Origin: an uncultured Nitrosomonadaceae bacterium
GTDB lineage: Bacteria; Pseudomonadota; Gammaproteobacteria; Burkholderiales; Nitrosomonadaceae
Direction: 5' to 3'
DNA: 64,000 nt
NCBI GenBank assembly: GCA_943787405.1
Contig: CALSMH010000005.1
Coordinates: 1-64,000 of the forward strand
Of this stretch, positions 31,787 to 41,586 are shown piece after piece. A program made the position numbers and the translations under genes. Position 1 is the stretch's first letter; each line of letters starts with the position of its first letter. The notes beneath the pieces were generated by a model. The model did no database searches. It was not told where the DNA came from and saw only the letters and a program-made list of their open reading frames with translations.

Positions 31787-32253
31787 AGGTTACTTTACAA
31801 AAAATTTAAACCCTCACATATCCTTCTTTAAATGACAAAAATTAGTCTTGAATTATGAAATATAGGATCGAATAGAATAAAAATAGCATGCTAGATAAAA
31901 ACCAGAGCCTAAGATAAGCGGCTAAAATATTTATTACCTAACCTACCTCATAATACATATAGATTAAATATATTCACTATAAATAAATATATTGCTTTCT
32001 ATACTAGAGCCATGAAATAGAAACTTTTAGAATAATATTAATCGTATCAGAGTCAGTCTGATAAGTCACATCCATAGTCCATATCTGTAATTGTTGCACT
32101 ACCAATCTAAACTATTGCGCCAAAATAATTACAGCCACGAATATTATTTTAGTACTTGTGCTTCCCTTTCTAACACTTTTTAGATACCATGTTTTATAAG
32201 TAGATCCAGACCACTCTTGATTACTCTTTTTAAATACTAAATTTTAATTCCCC
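31787..32253. other. intergenic region between ureD and trxA
   Basis: A 467-base, very AT-rich gap between divergent genes. It must hold the promoters of ureD and trxA, but I could not pick either with confidence. No tRNA, no strong hairpin and no plausible short protein is visible. Confidence 0.4.
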
Positions 32254-32580
32254 ATGAGTCAGATAATTCATAACGTCTCAGATGAGACATTTGAGACAGA
32301 AGTACTGCAATCAAATATACCTGTATTAGTCGATTACTGGGCACCATGGTGCGGTCCATGTAAGATGATTGCACCTATACTAATAGAGATTGCCGAAGAA
32401 TATGGCGATCGCCTAAAAGTGGCTAAGCTTAATATCGATGAGAATCAAGCCACGCCACCTAAATATGGAATTAGGGGCATACCAACACTAATGCTTTTTA
32501 AAAATGGAAATATTGAAGCGACTAAAGTTGGCCAATTATCCAAGGCCCAATTAACTGCATTTATTGACAGCCATATCTAA
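32254..32580 (+). CDS. trxA: thioredoxin
   Basis: Small cytoplasmic protein disulfide reductase, kept reduced by thioredoxin reductase and supplying electrons to ribonucleotide reductase and other enzymes. The 108 residues contain the active site WAPWCGPCK near 28-36, the buried aspartate region VLVDYW, and the cis-proline loop [12 protein letters not shown] near 73-84. No signal peptide is present. It is followed by rho and rpmE on the same strand; trxA-rho-rpmE is a familiar betaproteobacterial order. The ATG at 32254 has no strong ribosome site. Confidence 0.96.
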   Translation: MSQIIHNVSDETFETEVLQSNIPVLVDYWAPWCGPCKMIAPILIEIAEEYGDRLKVAKLNIDENQATPPKYGIRGIPTLMLFKNGNIEATKVGQLSKAQLTAFIDSHI

Positions 32581-32751
32581 ATCCGATAATATAATTACAG
32601 AGCATATCTCTGAAGCTCGATTCACAGCATAACCAATTCGATTTTAATTTCTTGTACCACCAAAACCTAACACTATCCAACACTTCCAAGCTTTTTACAC
32701 GCCTTACTAACGCTTTAGACCTAAGTTTCCTTTACTTTCCGAGTACTCCGT

Positions 32752-34011
32752 ATGCATCTATCAGACCTTAAAAATCTTCCCGTAACTGAACTAGTAGAAA
32801 TGGCCGTTGCTAATAAAGTCGATGGTGCTAACCGACTTCGTAAACAGGACTTAATTTTTGCCCTGCTGAAAAATGAGGCACGCAAGGGAGAAAGTATTTT
32901 TGGTGAAGGTACTCTTGAGGTTCTTCAAGACGGCTTTGGTTTTCTACGATCACCTGATACATCCTATTTAGCTGGTCCTGATGATATATATGTTTCCCCC
33001 AGTCAAATAAGAAGATTTAATTTACACACAGGAGACTCAATAGACGGGGAAATTCGTACCCCAAAAGATGGCGAACGATATTTTGCGTTAGTAAAAGTAG
33101 ACAAGGTTAATAGTGACTCACCAGAAAGCTCTAAGCACAAAATCCTATTTGAAAACCTTACCCCACTATTTCCTACGCGACGGCTTCTTCTTGAACGAGA
33201 TATTAAGGCTGAAGAAAATGTAACCAGCCGTATTATTGACCTTATAGCACCTATTGGAATGGGGCAACGAGCCTTAGTTGTTTCAAGCCCCAAGTCTGGA
33301 AAGACTGTAATGCTTCAAAATATTGCTCATGCAATAGCTTCTAATTATCCTGATGTAACTCTAATGGTTCTATTAATTGATGAGCGACCAGAGGAAGTAA
33401 CTGAAATGATCCGTTCAGTTAGAGGAGAAGTTATTTCATCAACCTTTGATGAACCGGCAATACGTCACGTACAAGTAGCTGACATGGTTATTGAGAAAGC
33501 TAAACGCTTGGTCGAACATAAGAAAGATGTTGTGATACTTTTAGACTCGATTACACGTCTAGCTCGTGCCTACAATACTGTAATCCCCGCCTCCGGCAAG
33601 GTCCTGACTGGTGGTGTCGACGCAAATGCTCTACAACGGCCGAAACGATTCTTTGGAGCTGCACGTAATATAGAAGAGGGTGGTTCCCTAACTATCATTG
33701 CGACTGCGCTAGTTGATACTGGTTCACGCATGGATGACGTGATATATGAAGAATTTAAAGGTACTGGAAATAGTGAAATCCATCTTGACCGACGCATGGC
33801 AGAGAAACGTACTTACCCAGCTATAAATGTTAACCGTTCTGGCACACGTAAAGAAGAGCTACTTATCAAACCTGATGATCTACAGAAGATTTGGGTGTTA
33901 CGTAAACTACTCTACCCAATGGATGATGTTGAGGCAATGGAGTTTCTACTAGACAAAATAAAAGCCACAAAAAATAATGGTGATTTCTTTGATTCAATGA
34001 AAAGACCGTAA
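32752..34011 (+). CDS. rho: transcription termination factor Rho
   Basis: Hexameric RNA helicase that ends transcription of untranslated RNA. The 419 residues show the N-terminal helical and cold-shock RNA-binding domains (1-130; [19 protein letters not shown]), Walker [13 protein letters not shown] near 178-189, Walker [17 protein letters not shown] near 260-275, the Q-loop/R-loop region [21 protein letters not shown], and [12 protein letters not shown]. The length is normal. It lies 171 bases after trxA. In other bacteria the rho leader is autoregulated; here the gap contains no obvious element. Confidence 0.97.
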   Translation: MHLSDLKNLPVTELVEMAVANKVDGANRLRKQDLIFALLKNEARKGESIFGEGTLEVLQDGFGFLRSPDTSYLAGPDDIYVSPSQIRRFNLHTGDSIDGEIRTPKDGERYFALVKVDKVNSDSPESSKHKILFENLTPLFPTRRLLLERDIKAEENVTSRIIDLIAPIGMGQRALVVSSPKSGKTVMLQNIAHAIASNYPDVTLMVLLIDERPEEVTEMIRSVRGEVISSTFDEPAIRHVQVADMVIEKAKRLVEHKKDVVILLDSITRLARAYNTVIPASGKVLTGGVDANALQRPKRFFGAARNIEEGGSLTIIATALVDTGSRMDDVIYEEFKGTGNSEIHLDRRMAEKRTYPAINVNRSGTRKEELLIKPDDLQKIWVLRKLLYPMDDVEAMEFLLDKIKATKNNGDFFDSMKRP

Positions 34012-34128
34012 AGTCCATGCCAAATAGTATTTATCCTATAGTTGCAACCAGATTCATATTAAAGGATAATGTTCGATTTTCCGTCTAGCTGTTTACGAAA
34101 TTGTGCTGCAAAATAAGGACTCAGAGAA

Positions 34129-34353
34129 ATGAAAGCTGAAATTCATCCAAGCTACCAAGAAATAAAAGTAACGTGCAGTTGTGGCAATACCTTCCAAACA
34201 AGATCCACCCTGGATAAACCACTACAAATTGAAGTATGTTCTATCTGTCATCCATTTTATACTGGAAAACAAAAAATTGTTGATACCGCTGGACGGGTTG
34301 AAAAATTTAGAAAAAAATATGGCGTCAAAGCAGAAGATACAGCGGCACCTTAG
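34129..34353 (+). CDS. rpmE: 50S ribosomal protein L31, zinc-binding form
   Basis: A 74-residue ribosomal protein bridging the two subunits. Four cysteines lie in CSCGNTF and [10 protein letters not shown], which marks the zinc-binding C+ type and not the zinc-free form made under zinc limitation. The rest, [19 protein letters not shown], is typical. The ATG follows an AAGGACTCAGAGA ribosome-site region. It stands 117 bases after rho. Between its stop and the convergent serine palmitoyltransferase gene there are 167 bases with no clear terminator. Confidence 0.95.
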   Translation: MKAEIHPSYQEIKVTCSCGNTFQTRSTLDKPLQIEVCSICHPFYTGKQKIVDTAGRVEKFRKKYGVKAEDTAAP

Positions 34354-34520
34354 AAAAGTGTCTTGTATAGATAACATCTGCCCGTTGTTTTACCTTAACT
34401 AAGCCGTGATAAAAGTTAGCTCTAGCCCCTCCCCCCAGCCTTAGTCTCTACATACTAGCTATTTCTAATAATAGAATTGAAACGCATTTTAGGAGGATGA
34501 GAACATTCTTCTGAAAAATA

Positions 34521-35705
34521 TTAAAAAATATTCTTTCGTAACGTAGCAAAGACATTTACAACATAATCTATCTGATCCTCAGTATGAGCCGCGCTGACAC
34601 TGCACCGAACCAATGATTTGCCATCAGGTGCAGCTGGTGGCAGTATCAAATTAACATAGATACCCTGATCAAAAAGAGCTTTCCAAAGTATTATTGCCTG
34701 TTTGGGACTATCTAATATCGTTGCAATTATTGGTCCGGGCTCTGGGCCAAGTTTATAACCCTGCTTATCTAAACTCGAATAAAGCTTATGTGCATTTTTC
34801 CACAGTTTATTTCGTAATTCAGTACCATCTCTCAATAATTTTAGTGCAGCTCTTGTAGACGCAATAGTAGATGGTGAGGGTGAAGCTGTAAAAATATAAG
34901 GTCGACTAACATATCTTAACTGATCAAGCTGCATATGATTACTAACGCAATATCCTCCTATGCTACCAAGACTCTTACTAAAAGTTCCGGTAATAAAATC
35001 AACTTCATTTATAAGCCCTGTTTCTTCCACAAGGCCCTGTCCAGTTTTACCTAAAACCCCAATTGAATGCGCTTCATCAAGAAGTAAAATGCTACCGTAA
35101 TAATTCTTTATTTTAACAATATCCGCAAGAGGTGCGCGATCACCTAGCATGCTATAAATACCTTCAATTATAATCAAAGTGGAGCTCGCTCTTTCTCCTA
35201 AGCGCTTAAGCCTCTTCTCCATATCTACCATATCATTGTGCCGGAATCTAATTATCTCAGCGCCACTTAATTTACATCCATCATAGATACTGGCATGAGA
35301 GTCCCCATCAATGAGAATCACATCATTTGCACCAGCTAGACCAGAAATCATCGCAAGATTTGCCTGATACCCAGTTGTAAAAACTATACTAGATTGGCAA
35401 TTATAAAATTCGGAGAATTCTTGCTCCAGAGCACGATGCCCACTATAGCTCCCATTTGCCATACGTGAACCAGTTGTGCCAGTACCTTCCCTATCTATCG
35501 CTTTATGTGCTGCCTCCAAACATTCAGGGGAGAAAGTAAGCCCTAAATAGTTATTCGTACCAAAGAATAAGATACGCCGACCACCCACACTTGCCTCAGT
35601 TGTGGAATATACCTCCTCTATAGGCGTGCCAAATATATCGAGATCCTCTGGTAACAGCGCTTTTCTAGCAGCAGCAACTGCATCTAACTTGTCTAATAGA
35701 CTCAT
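34521..35705 (-). CDS. spt: serine palmitoyltransferase-like alpha-oxoamine synthase
   Basis: PLP enzyme expected to condense L-serine with an activated long-chain acyl group to 3-ketosphinganine, the first step of sphingolipid synthesis. The 394 residues show NYLGLTFSPE near 52-61, GTGTTGSRMANGSYSGH near 74-90, the PLP-stacking H137 in DGDSHASIYDG, SMLGDRAPL near 185-193, D210/H213 in LLDEAHSIGVLG, and K244 in TGTFSKSLGSIGGYCVSNH. The TFSKS..GGY...SNH lysine motif resembles SPT; biotin (AONS), KBL and ALAS enzymes differ there. The ATGA overlap with the carrier-protein gene indicates coupled translation. It is the last gene of a four-gene operon. An AONS or another oxoamine synthase is the alternative, but biotin genes are absent nearby. 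Confidence 0.82.
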   Translation of the reverse strand: MSLLDKLDAVAAARKALLPEDLDIFGTPIEEVYSTTEASVGGRRILFFGTNNYLGLTFSPECLEAAHKAIDREGTGTTGSRMANGSYSGHRALEQEFSEFYNCQSSIVFTTGYQANLAMISGLAGANDVILIDGDSHASIYDGCKLSGAEIIRFRHNDMVDMEKRLKRLGERASSTLIIIEGIYSMLGDRAPLADIVKIKNYYGSILLLDEAHSIGVLGKTGQGLVEETGLINEVDFITGTFSKSLGSIGGYCVSNHMQLDQLRYVSRPYIFTASPSPSTIASTRAALKLLRDGTELRNKLWKNAHKLYSSLDKQGYKLGPEPGPIIATILDSPKQAIILWKALFDQGIYVNLILPPAAPDGKSLVRCSVSAAHTEDQIDYVVNVFATLRKNIF

Positions 35706-35956
35706 TGTGACTTTGATTTAATTTTAAAAATTAAACTTGCTAAATCTTGAACAGTGTGTACATCTGTCAGGACATTTATTGGCACTGAAATATCAAACTC
35801 ATCTTCAATTTCCATAACTAAACTTAATAATTTTACAGAGTCAATTGCCAGCTCATTAATAAGGTCTGTATCTGGGGTAATCTCTACTTCAGCACTAACA
35901 AAATGCTCAAGATGTTTACAAAGATTTTGTAAGATACTATTTTTATCATATTCCAT
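35702..35956 (-). CDS. acyl carrier protein dedicated to the spt operon
   Basis: An 84-residue carrier protein with the phosphopantetheine site LAIDSVKLLSLVMEIEDEF; S40 would carry the prosthetic group. DSV replaces the usual DSL, and the protein is distinct from the housekeeping AcpP. It is encoded between a reductase/epimerase gene and the serine palmitoyltransferase gene, overlapping the latter by four bases (ATGA). The likely role is to hold the fatty acyl chain loaded by the ligase at 36897-38771 and present it to the synthase. This matches AcpR of the Caulobacter ceramide genes by position and size; that equivalence is an inference. Confidence 0.85.
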   Translation of the reverse strand: MEYDKNSILQNLCKHLEHFVSAEVEITPDTDLINELAIDSVKLLSLVMEIEDEFDISVPINVLTDVHTVQDLASLIFKIKSKSQ

Positions 35957-35974
35957 TATATAAACTCTTAAAAA

Positions 35975-36889
35975 TTAAATAGCTTTGCGTAAAGCATCAC
36001 ATAAACGTACGCAGGGCTGCCAACTTGGCAACACTAGAACCAAAGGTGCAATATCACATACCCAATTTGAATGCCTTATCTCACGTACTTTACCAGGGGT
36101 TAACATTGGCGCATATCGCAATAAAACAGCTAACCAGAGATTAATGTCAGCCAATAATGAAAGCAATGTTACTGGTATAAAAATACAGCGCACTGGCCGC
36201 CCCCAGACATCCTGTGCTATTGAAGCTAAGGAATGGCAGTCATATCCTTCTCGCATCTCGTCACCAAGTTCGTATACGCCCTGTATTCGCTCATTTGTAA
36301 CAAGCCAACACAGAATTGCTGATACTAAATCACTAACATGTATAAGGCTATAGCGTGCTGTTTTGCTCCCAACCATAGGTAATATTCCGTATCGAGTTAT
36401 CCTAAGAAACGGACTAAGCTCCTTATCACCTGGACCATATACTGCAGTTGGTCTGAAAATAGTCCATGGCATGATACCAGAATTATCAGCTACTATCTGC
36501 TCGGCCAAATACTTACTTTTTGCATACCAAGATAAATCTGGTTCCCTGGCAGCTAATGAAGAAATAAGCAGAAATTTTGGTGGTGGATTTTGTTGCAGAG
36601 AAATATGTACAAGATTATTTGTACCATCTACATTAGTACGTGTAAATTCTTTAAAAGAGCTGCCACGAACCACGCCCGCACAATGAACAACTGCGGTAAC
36701 ACCTTTTACAAGGTGCTGCAACGCGACCTGATCATCCAGATCTCCAGTTATCCATTCTATGGATGCATTACTAACACGAGGGGTTCTTGTCAATGCCCGG
36801 ATTTTCCATCCATCTCTGACAAGTGAATGTATGAGTAATTGACCAATGAAACCAGTAGCACCAGTTACCGCTACCGTTGATTCTGACAT
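35975..36889 (-). CDS. NAD(P)-dependent epimerase/reductase, CerR-like
   Basis: An extended short-chain dehydrogenase of 304 residues. The dinucleotide loop is GATGFIG at residues 10-16 and the catalytic Tyr/Lys pair is in WYAKSKYLAEQIV, with FRPTAVYGPGDKEL following. The frame opens upstream at 36934 inside the ligase gene, but the ATG at 36889 lies seven bases after the ligase stop and gives the standard MSESTVAVTGATG start. Within the operon it could reduce the 3-keto group of the sphingoid product, as CerR is reported to do in Caulobacter. The substrate cannot be read from sequence, and sugar epimerases share the fold. Confidence 0.8.
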   Translation of the reverse strand: MSESTVAVTGATGFIGQLLIHSLVRDGWKIRALTRTPRVSNASIEWITGDLDDQVALQHLVKGVTAVVHCAGVVRGSSFKEFTRTNVDGTNNLVHISLQQNPPPKFLLISSLAAREPDLSWYAKSKYLAEQIVADNSGIMPWTIFRPTAVYGPGDKELSPFLRITRYGILPMVGSKTARYSLIHVSDLVSAILCWLVTNERIQGVYELGDEMREGYDCHSLASIAQDVWGRPVRCIFIPVTLLSLLADINLWLAVLLRYAPMLTPGKVREIRHSNWVCDIAPLVLVLPSWQPCVRLCDALRKAI

Positions 36890-36896
36890 ATATAAA

Positions 36897-38771
36897 CTAT
36901 CTGTCTCTTGACTCGACTGACATCGGGTCTGCAAAATCTGCTCTTTGTATAAAGCCTTTGCGCGCTGCGTAGCGCGATAGTTTGCCAGATGAGGTGCGCG
37001 GCAAGGTGTGTGGAGATACTAGCTCTACCATACTTTTTACACCAAATGCCATATATACCAATCTCTGCAATCGATTTATAAGAGACTGCCTCTCTTCTGT
37101 TGAGGTTAAGCGACATTCAATAACCAGTACAATTGAGGTTATATCATTACCATCAGTAATACTAAATGCAGATGCTTCTCGCGCTCTTATTTCTGGTTGC
37201 TGCTCTGCAAGCTCTTCCACATCCTGAGCGCGAATGTTACGTCCATTTACTATAATAACATCTGTACGACGACCAGTGATGTATAAGTTACCTTCAAAGA
37301 GAAACCCGAGGTCTCCTGTATCCAACCAATTATCTGGCTTTAAAGTTTTTTCAGTATCATCTGGACAATGAAAATAACCAGTCATAATACTTGGCCCGTG
37401 CATTAATACACTACCGACCCTTAAATCAGGTAATTCTTGTTCAGAATCATCTACTACCTTAATCGTATGGCCCGGCAATGGGCTACCGCAATTTACAAAT
37501 TCGTTGTGTTTCCTGCCATCTGCCTGCATTCTTACTGCAATTTTCTTATCTATTAAAGTACCTGCATCAACTTTAATACTTTGAAACCCATGACCAGTAT
37601 GAGAAAACGTTACCGCCAAGGTTGATTCTGCGAGGCCATAGCATGGTAAGAAAGAATTTATACTAAATCCTGCTGGTGCAAATTTTTTTGCAAAATTTCT
37701 TAAAATATCAGGTCGTATCATCTCAGCACCCACACCTGCCGCTCGCCAGCAGCTAAGATCAAGATTATCCAAGTCTGCCTTACGAACCCTTAGAGTACAA
37801 AGCTTAAGACCAAAGGGCTGACTAAATGCAATAGAACAACGATTGCGGCTTATTAATTTTAACCACTGCATTGGTCGTATTGCAAAATCCCTGGTGGCCA
37901 AGTAATCTACAGAAACTTGTGCAACCATTGGTGCCATTAACATGCCTACCAAACCCATATCGTGATAAAAAGGTAGCCAAGATGCCGCACGATCATCAGG
38001 ATTTATTTCTAACCCGGTACGAACTATTCCCTTAAGATTACTCATTAATGCACGTTCTGTAATAATCACGCCACGCGGGGCTCTTGTACTGCCTGAGGTA
38101 TACTGTAAATAGGCCGTTTCACTTGGGTGATTTCGCTGTAGTGTTTTATCTGGAGCAGGTAGCTTTATCAGCTGTTCTGGTGTTCCAACCCATCGTAATG
38201 CTTGCAAACCTTCTGCAGCCTCTCCTAGAAAATTAATATAGTCTTCATTGGCCAACGCAGCACTTGCCTGACTACCTTCAAGGATGCCACGAAGCTGTTG
38301 AACGTACACCGCATGACTACCAAGATTAACCGGTACCGGCATTGCAAAAGGAATTAATCCTGCATAACGACATGCAAAAAATAATTCGACAAATTCTGGT
38401 GTTGTATCAGCAACAATCGCAACGCGTTCGCCGCTTGTCAATCCAAGGCCTAATAAACGCTTCGCTGAAACACGAGCTCTTTCTCTTAATACGCTGTAGG
38501 AAAGAACGGAATGTAGATTCCCTTTTGCATCATAGAAATTGTACCCAGTCGTTCCACTTGCAGCAAAATCAAGCGCTTCGGTAAGTGTATCGAAGTCTGC
38601 TAATCTCTGGATTTGTGAATTTTTTGTTGGAGTTGGTTTTATTGCCACTGTCTGTATGTCAGACGATTTGGAATCCAATTCTTGCGGTAAAGAAGAGTTC
38701 AAATCTGCAATTGTTGAATTCAAGGGCTTTATCTCCAAAACTTTTTCTAATACATATTGAATAACTTTCAA
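36897..38771 (-). CDS. fatty-acyl-AMP ligase / acyl-ACP synthetase
   Basis: An ANL-superfamily enzyme that would adenylate a fatty acid and pass it to the partner carrier protein. The 624 residues show the ATP loop YTSGSTRAPRG (224-234), SWLPFYHDMGLVG near 263-275, the A5-like CYGLAESTLAVTF, GDLGFLFEGNLYITGR, and a C-terminal PRTSSGKLSRYAARKGF with the catalytic lysine region. FAAL-type traits (FYHDMGLVG, CYGLAEST) favour acyl-AMP transfer to a carrier protein over CoA. The start is probably TTG (38771), as no ATG lies near the front. It is the first gene of the operon; the reductase follows after seven bases. Confidence 0.84.
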   Translation of the reverse strand: MKVIQYVLEKVLEIKPLNSTIADLNSSLPQELDSKSSDIQTVAIKPTPTKNSQIQRLADFDTLTEALDFAASGTTGYNFYDAKGNLHSVLSYSVLRERARVSAKRLLGLGLTSGERVAIVADTTPEFVELFFACRYAGLIPFAMPVPVNLGSHAVYVQQLRGILEGSQASAALANEDYINFLGEAAEGLQALRWVGTPEQLIKLPAPDKTLQRNHPSETAYLQYTSGSTRAPRGVIITERALMSNLKGIVRTGLEINPDDRAASWLPFYHDMGLVGMLMAPMVAQVSVDYLATRDFAIRPMQWLKLISRNRCSIAFSQPFGLKLCTLRVRKADLDNLDLSCWRAAGVGAEMIRPDILRNFAKKFAPAGFSINSFLPCYGLAESTLAVTFSHTGHGFQSIKVDAGTLIDKKIAVRMQADGRKHNEFVNCGSPLPGHTIKVVDDSEQELPDLRVGSVLMHGPSIMTGYFHCPDDTEKTLKPDNWLDTGDLGFLFEGNLYITGRRTDVIIVNGRNIRAQDVEELAEQQPEIRAREASAFSITDGNDITSIVLVIECRLTSTEERQSLINRLQRLVYMAFGVKSMVELVSPHTLPRTSSGKLSRYAARKGFIQRADFADPMSVESRDR

Positions 38772-39170
38772 TACTTCTCGCTTGATTCTTAAATTTGAGC
38801 TAAATATGCTTCTTCACTCATATCTAAGCTCATTGATTCTATTCTGTACGAATTTTGTTCTTATAGATAGCTATTTAAAGGATTACAATGACAATATGTA
38901 TCTTTTTTACAACAGTATTTTTTGTATTTTATTAGACTCCAATTTTATTACAGCCAGAAAATTAATTATAAGTCCAAGAGTTCTCATCGCCATTAATCAA
39001 TAAATTGCTGATAAATAATAATTTATTTACTCTTATGCTAACTATAACCCTCCAAAAGTTCATATTTTTTTAATAGCACCATCTTAGTCTCTGCCCAAAT
39101 ATTAGCTTAAAATAAATCTGTAAATCTCTAGTACCAACAAATCATCAATAATAATCGCACATAATACTCA
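38772..39170. other. intergenic region upstream of the spt operon
   Basis: A 399-base AT-rich gap between two minus-strand genes, probably holding the promoter of the ligase-reductase-carrier-spt operon. No convincing promoter hexamers, tRNA or terminator was found. A 73-codon plus-strand frame at 38782-39003 has no ribosome site or recognisable sequence and is judged spurious. Confidence 0.4.
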
Positions 39171-40025
39171 TTACTTATTCTTGATAATTTCTGGCACAGA
39201 AGCTTTTAATCCTAACAATCCACCTGTGACGATAAATCCTATTCCTGCTAGTGAAAGCAAAGACAAAACTTCACCCCAAATTAGAATACCCCAGATACAT
39301 GCAAATAGAACCGTACTGTAGGCCAATGCACCAACTACTAGCACCCTCCCTGTGCGATATGCGCGCGTCAAAGCAAACTGTGCCAATGTCGCAGTAATGC
39401 CAATGCCTATAAGTAATAGAAAATTAAATGGGGTAATGGGATGGAATGTGCCAAATATCATTAAGATACTGGTGATAATGGTACTAATTAATGTGAAATA
39501 AAATACTACGCGCCAATCAGGTTCCCCCAAATTACCAAGAAATTTTATATTTAGATAGGCGACAGCTGCCAAAAAACCGGAGGCCAGCCCAATTAACCCA
39601 GCAACCCACTCCTCTTCTTGTATAGAGGGATGCAACAGTAAAACGACACCAGCAAATCCAATAATCACTGCAACCGCAAGTTGCCAGTGAAAATGCTCTT
39701 TTAGCATTATGGTAGTAAATAACGTTAAAAAAAGTGGCGATGTGTAACTAAGCGTCACGGCTGTAGCTAGCGGCAATTTTGTAATACAATAGAAAAACAT
39801 CAGTAGTGAGCAGAGCCCTGATAACCCTCGCCAACAATGATTCCTCCAGTGTAAAGTTGAGATAGGAAGGCGCTTAATTCCGATTACTACAGAGACAATC
39901 AAAAATCCTATTATCGAACGATAGAATACGAGCTCGGTACTTGAGAAATATACCGAACCAAACTTCACCAGCACTCCCATACAACTGAAAAGTAAGCCGG
40001 CGATAAGCATCCAGAGAGAGCGCAT
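39171..40025 (-). CDS. EamA/DMT-family membrane transporter
   Basis: A 284-residue inner-membrane protein with about ten hydrophobic helices in two homologous EamA halves. Visible pieces are MRSLWMLIAGLLFSCMGVLVKFG, STELVFYRSIIGFLIVSV, LATAVTLSYTSPLFLTLFTTIMLKE ending the first half, and LAQFALTRAYRTGRVLVVGALAYSTVLFACIWGIL in the second. RhaT/YdcZ-like relatives export small metabolites, but the substrate cannot be predicted. It lies 399 bases upstream of the spt operon on the same strand; a functional link is possible but not shown. Confidence 0.85.
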   Translation of the reverse strand: MRSLWMLIAGLLFSCMGVLVKFGSVYFSSTELVFYRSIIGFLIVSVVIGIKRLPISTLHWRNHCWRGLSGLCSLLMFFYCITKLPLATAVTLSYTSPLFLTLFTTIMLKEHFHWQLAVAVIIGFAGVVLLLHPSIQEEEWVAGLIGLASGFLAAVAYLNIKFLGNLGEPDWRVVFYFTLISTIITSILMIFGTFHPITPFNFLLLIGIGITATLAQFALTRAYRTGRVLVVGALAYSTVLFACIWGILIWGEVLSLLSLAGIGFIVTGGLLGLKASVPEIIKNK

Positions 40026-40395
40026 TAATATTTTGGCTAAATGGTTATATGTAAAAAAGACAAATACACAATTGTTATCGTGCCCTTATATAACATTAGA
40101 GGCGCTTTAATGAGTTATGTAAATATGACAAATAGGTATATTGGCATTTTACATCTCATTAAATATTTAAATACCAACAATATATTCTCTATATAGAATA
40201 TAGAATGCTATCTGACAGATTAAGCCTTGCCCAGTCAAGGGAAGACCTCATCCCAAATGTTCTCACAATCAAATACAGAAAATTAAAACTTTAATAAAAA
40301 ATTTACTTAATTTAATTGACCTAACCCAGTCAACTGCGTTACTTTTACCACTTTCCATGAAATCCTCTGAACACCGTTCCCACAATAACCTTGTC
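40026..40395. other. intergenic region between EamA gene and xseB
   Basis: A 370-base AT-rich region between divergent genes. It contains TATA-rich palindromic stretches such as CTATATAGAATATAG near 40190. A TTGACC at about 40315 could be a -35 for xseB, but the sequence 17 bases later is a poor -10. No RNA gene is seen. Confidence 0.35.
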
Positions 40396-40650
40396 ATGGC
40401 AAAGCCAACTAAACTCGATACATCATCCCCACCCAAAGATTTTGAAGCGGGATTGACCGAATTAGAAAATATTGTGACTTCGATGGAAGAAGGAAAAATG
40501 TCTCTAGAGGCCTCACTCTTAGCACACAAACGAGGCGTGGAATTACTCCAATATTGCCAAACTACGCTACAAGGTGCACAGCAACAAGTGCGCATACTTG
40601 AAGCCGATGCCCTCAAAAAATTCTCGTCGACCAATATCGATGAGAAATGA
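40396..40650 (+). CDS. xseB: exodeoxyribonuclease VII small subunit
   Basis: Small partner of XseA in the single-strand-specific exonuclease VII. The core DFEAGLTELENIVTSMEEGKMSLEASLLAHKRG is diagnostic, followed by a helical stretch LLQYCQTTLQGAQQQVRILE. The ATG at 40396 gives 84 residues, close to the family norm (about 80). A longer frame from an ATG at 40357 (97 residues) is also possible. The gene overlaps ispA (ATGAGAAATGA). The xseB-ispA-dxs order is classical in Proteobacteria. Confidence 0.92.
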   Translation: MAKPTKLDTSSPPKDFEAGLTELENIVTSMEEGKMSLEASLLAHKRGVELLQYCQTTLQGAQQQVRILEADALKKFSSTNIDEK

Positions 40651-41533
40651 TTTTAAGAGTTGGGCAAAGGCCCACCAGTCGCTTATTGAAACATCCCTTG
40701 TAACTCTACTTCCCACTAAAGAGCTATTGCCAGAACGCCTACATGATGCCATGCGTTTTTCCGTACTGGGAGGAGGAAAAAGAATACGCCCACTCCTTGC
40801 CTTTGCTGCAGGAGAGCTCAGCGAGGCAGATGAAGAACGAGTAACCATTGCTGGCGTTGCAGTAGAATTAATTCATGCATATTCGCTAGTACATGATGAT
40901 CTGCCTTGTATGGATGACGACATACTGCGACGAGGCAAACCTACCTGCCATATAGAATATAATGAAGCCACTGCTTTGCTAGTTGGGGATAGCTTGCAGA
41001 GCCTGTCCTTTCAACTGCTAGCAGAATATCATTTAGCAGATACTCCAAAAATACAACTGAATATGATTAAACTTCTCGCGCAAGCAGCAGGTTCTCGTGG
41101 CATGGCTGGTGGACAAGCATTTGATCTGGAAAGCGTTGGCAAAACATTAAATCTGCCAGAGCTAGAATTCATGCATATACACAAGACGGGAGCATTAATT
41201 CGCGCTGCTGTTATGATAGGTGCTTGTTGTGGTAATAATATGAGTGATGTTCAGTTGAAAAGCCTTGATCATTTCACAAGACACATTGGCCTTGCGTTCC
41301 AAGTAGTGGATGATGTACTGGATACTGAAGCCACTACAGCGACTTTAGGAAAAACTGCTGGGAAAGATGCAGATAATAATAAGCCAACATATGTAAGTAT
41401 TTTGGGCGTAAAAAAAGCTCATGAACTTGCCGAGCAGCTACGTCTAGATGCATACCAGGAACTTGAAATTTTTGGAGAAAAAGCAGCACGGTTACGACAA
41501 TTAACAGATTATATTATTCAACGTGATTTTTAA
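40640..41533 (+). CDS. ispA: farnesyl diphosphate synthase
   Basis: Makes C15 farnesyl diphosphate from C5 units for quinones, undecaprenyl carrier and possibly hopanoids. The first aspartate motif is in VHDDLPCMDDDILRRGKPT and the second in FQVVDDVLDTEA; GGGKRIRPLLAFAAGEL and GGQAFDLES are also typical. The ATG at 40640 overlaps the xseB stop and yields 297 residues with the usual MRNDFKSWAKAHQ front. The frame continues upstream inside xseB but is not expected to be used. dxs follows by 53 bases, pairing precursor and prenyl synthesis. Confidence 0.95.
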   Translation: MRNDFKSWAKAHQSLIETSLVTLLPTKELLPERLHDAMRFSVLGGGKRIRPLLAFAAGELSEADEERVTIAGVAVELIHAYSLVHDDLPCMDDDILRRGKPTCHIEYNEATALLVGDSLQSLSFQLLAEYHLADTPKIQLNMIKLLAQAAGSRGMAGGQAFDLESVGKTLNLPELEFMHIHKTGALIRAAVMIGACCGNNMSDVQLKSLDHFTRHIGLAFQVVDDVLDTEATTATLGKTAGKDADNNKPTYVSILGVKKAHELAEQLRLDAYQELEIFGEKAARLRQLTDYIIQRDF

Positions 41534-41586
41534 GCTAGAACCTGTTTTCTTAATTAATAAATAACTCTTAATTTTTTAGGATTTGA

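Noticed and set aside
34521-35705. Biotin synthesis gene bioF (AONS)
   Set aside because: The lysine motif and neighbouring segments resemble serine palmitoyltransferase, and no bioA, bioB, bioD or bioC lies nearby; a carrier protein and acyl ligase are neighbours instead.
38782-39003. A 73-codon plus-strand frame upstream of the spt operon
   Set aside because: It has no ribosome site and AT-driven composition (Leu, Ile, Asn, Phe), with no recognisable family, and lies in a likely promoter region.
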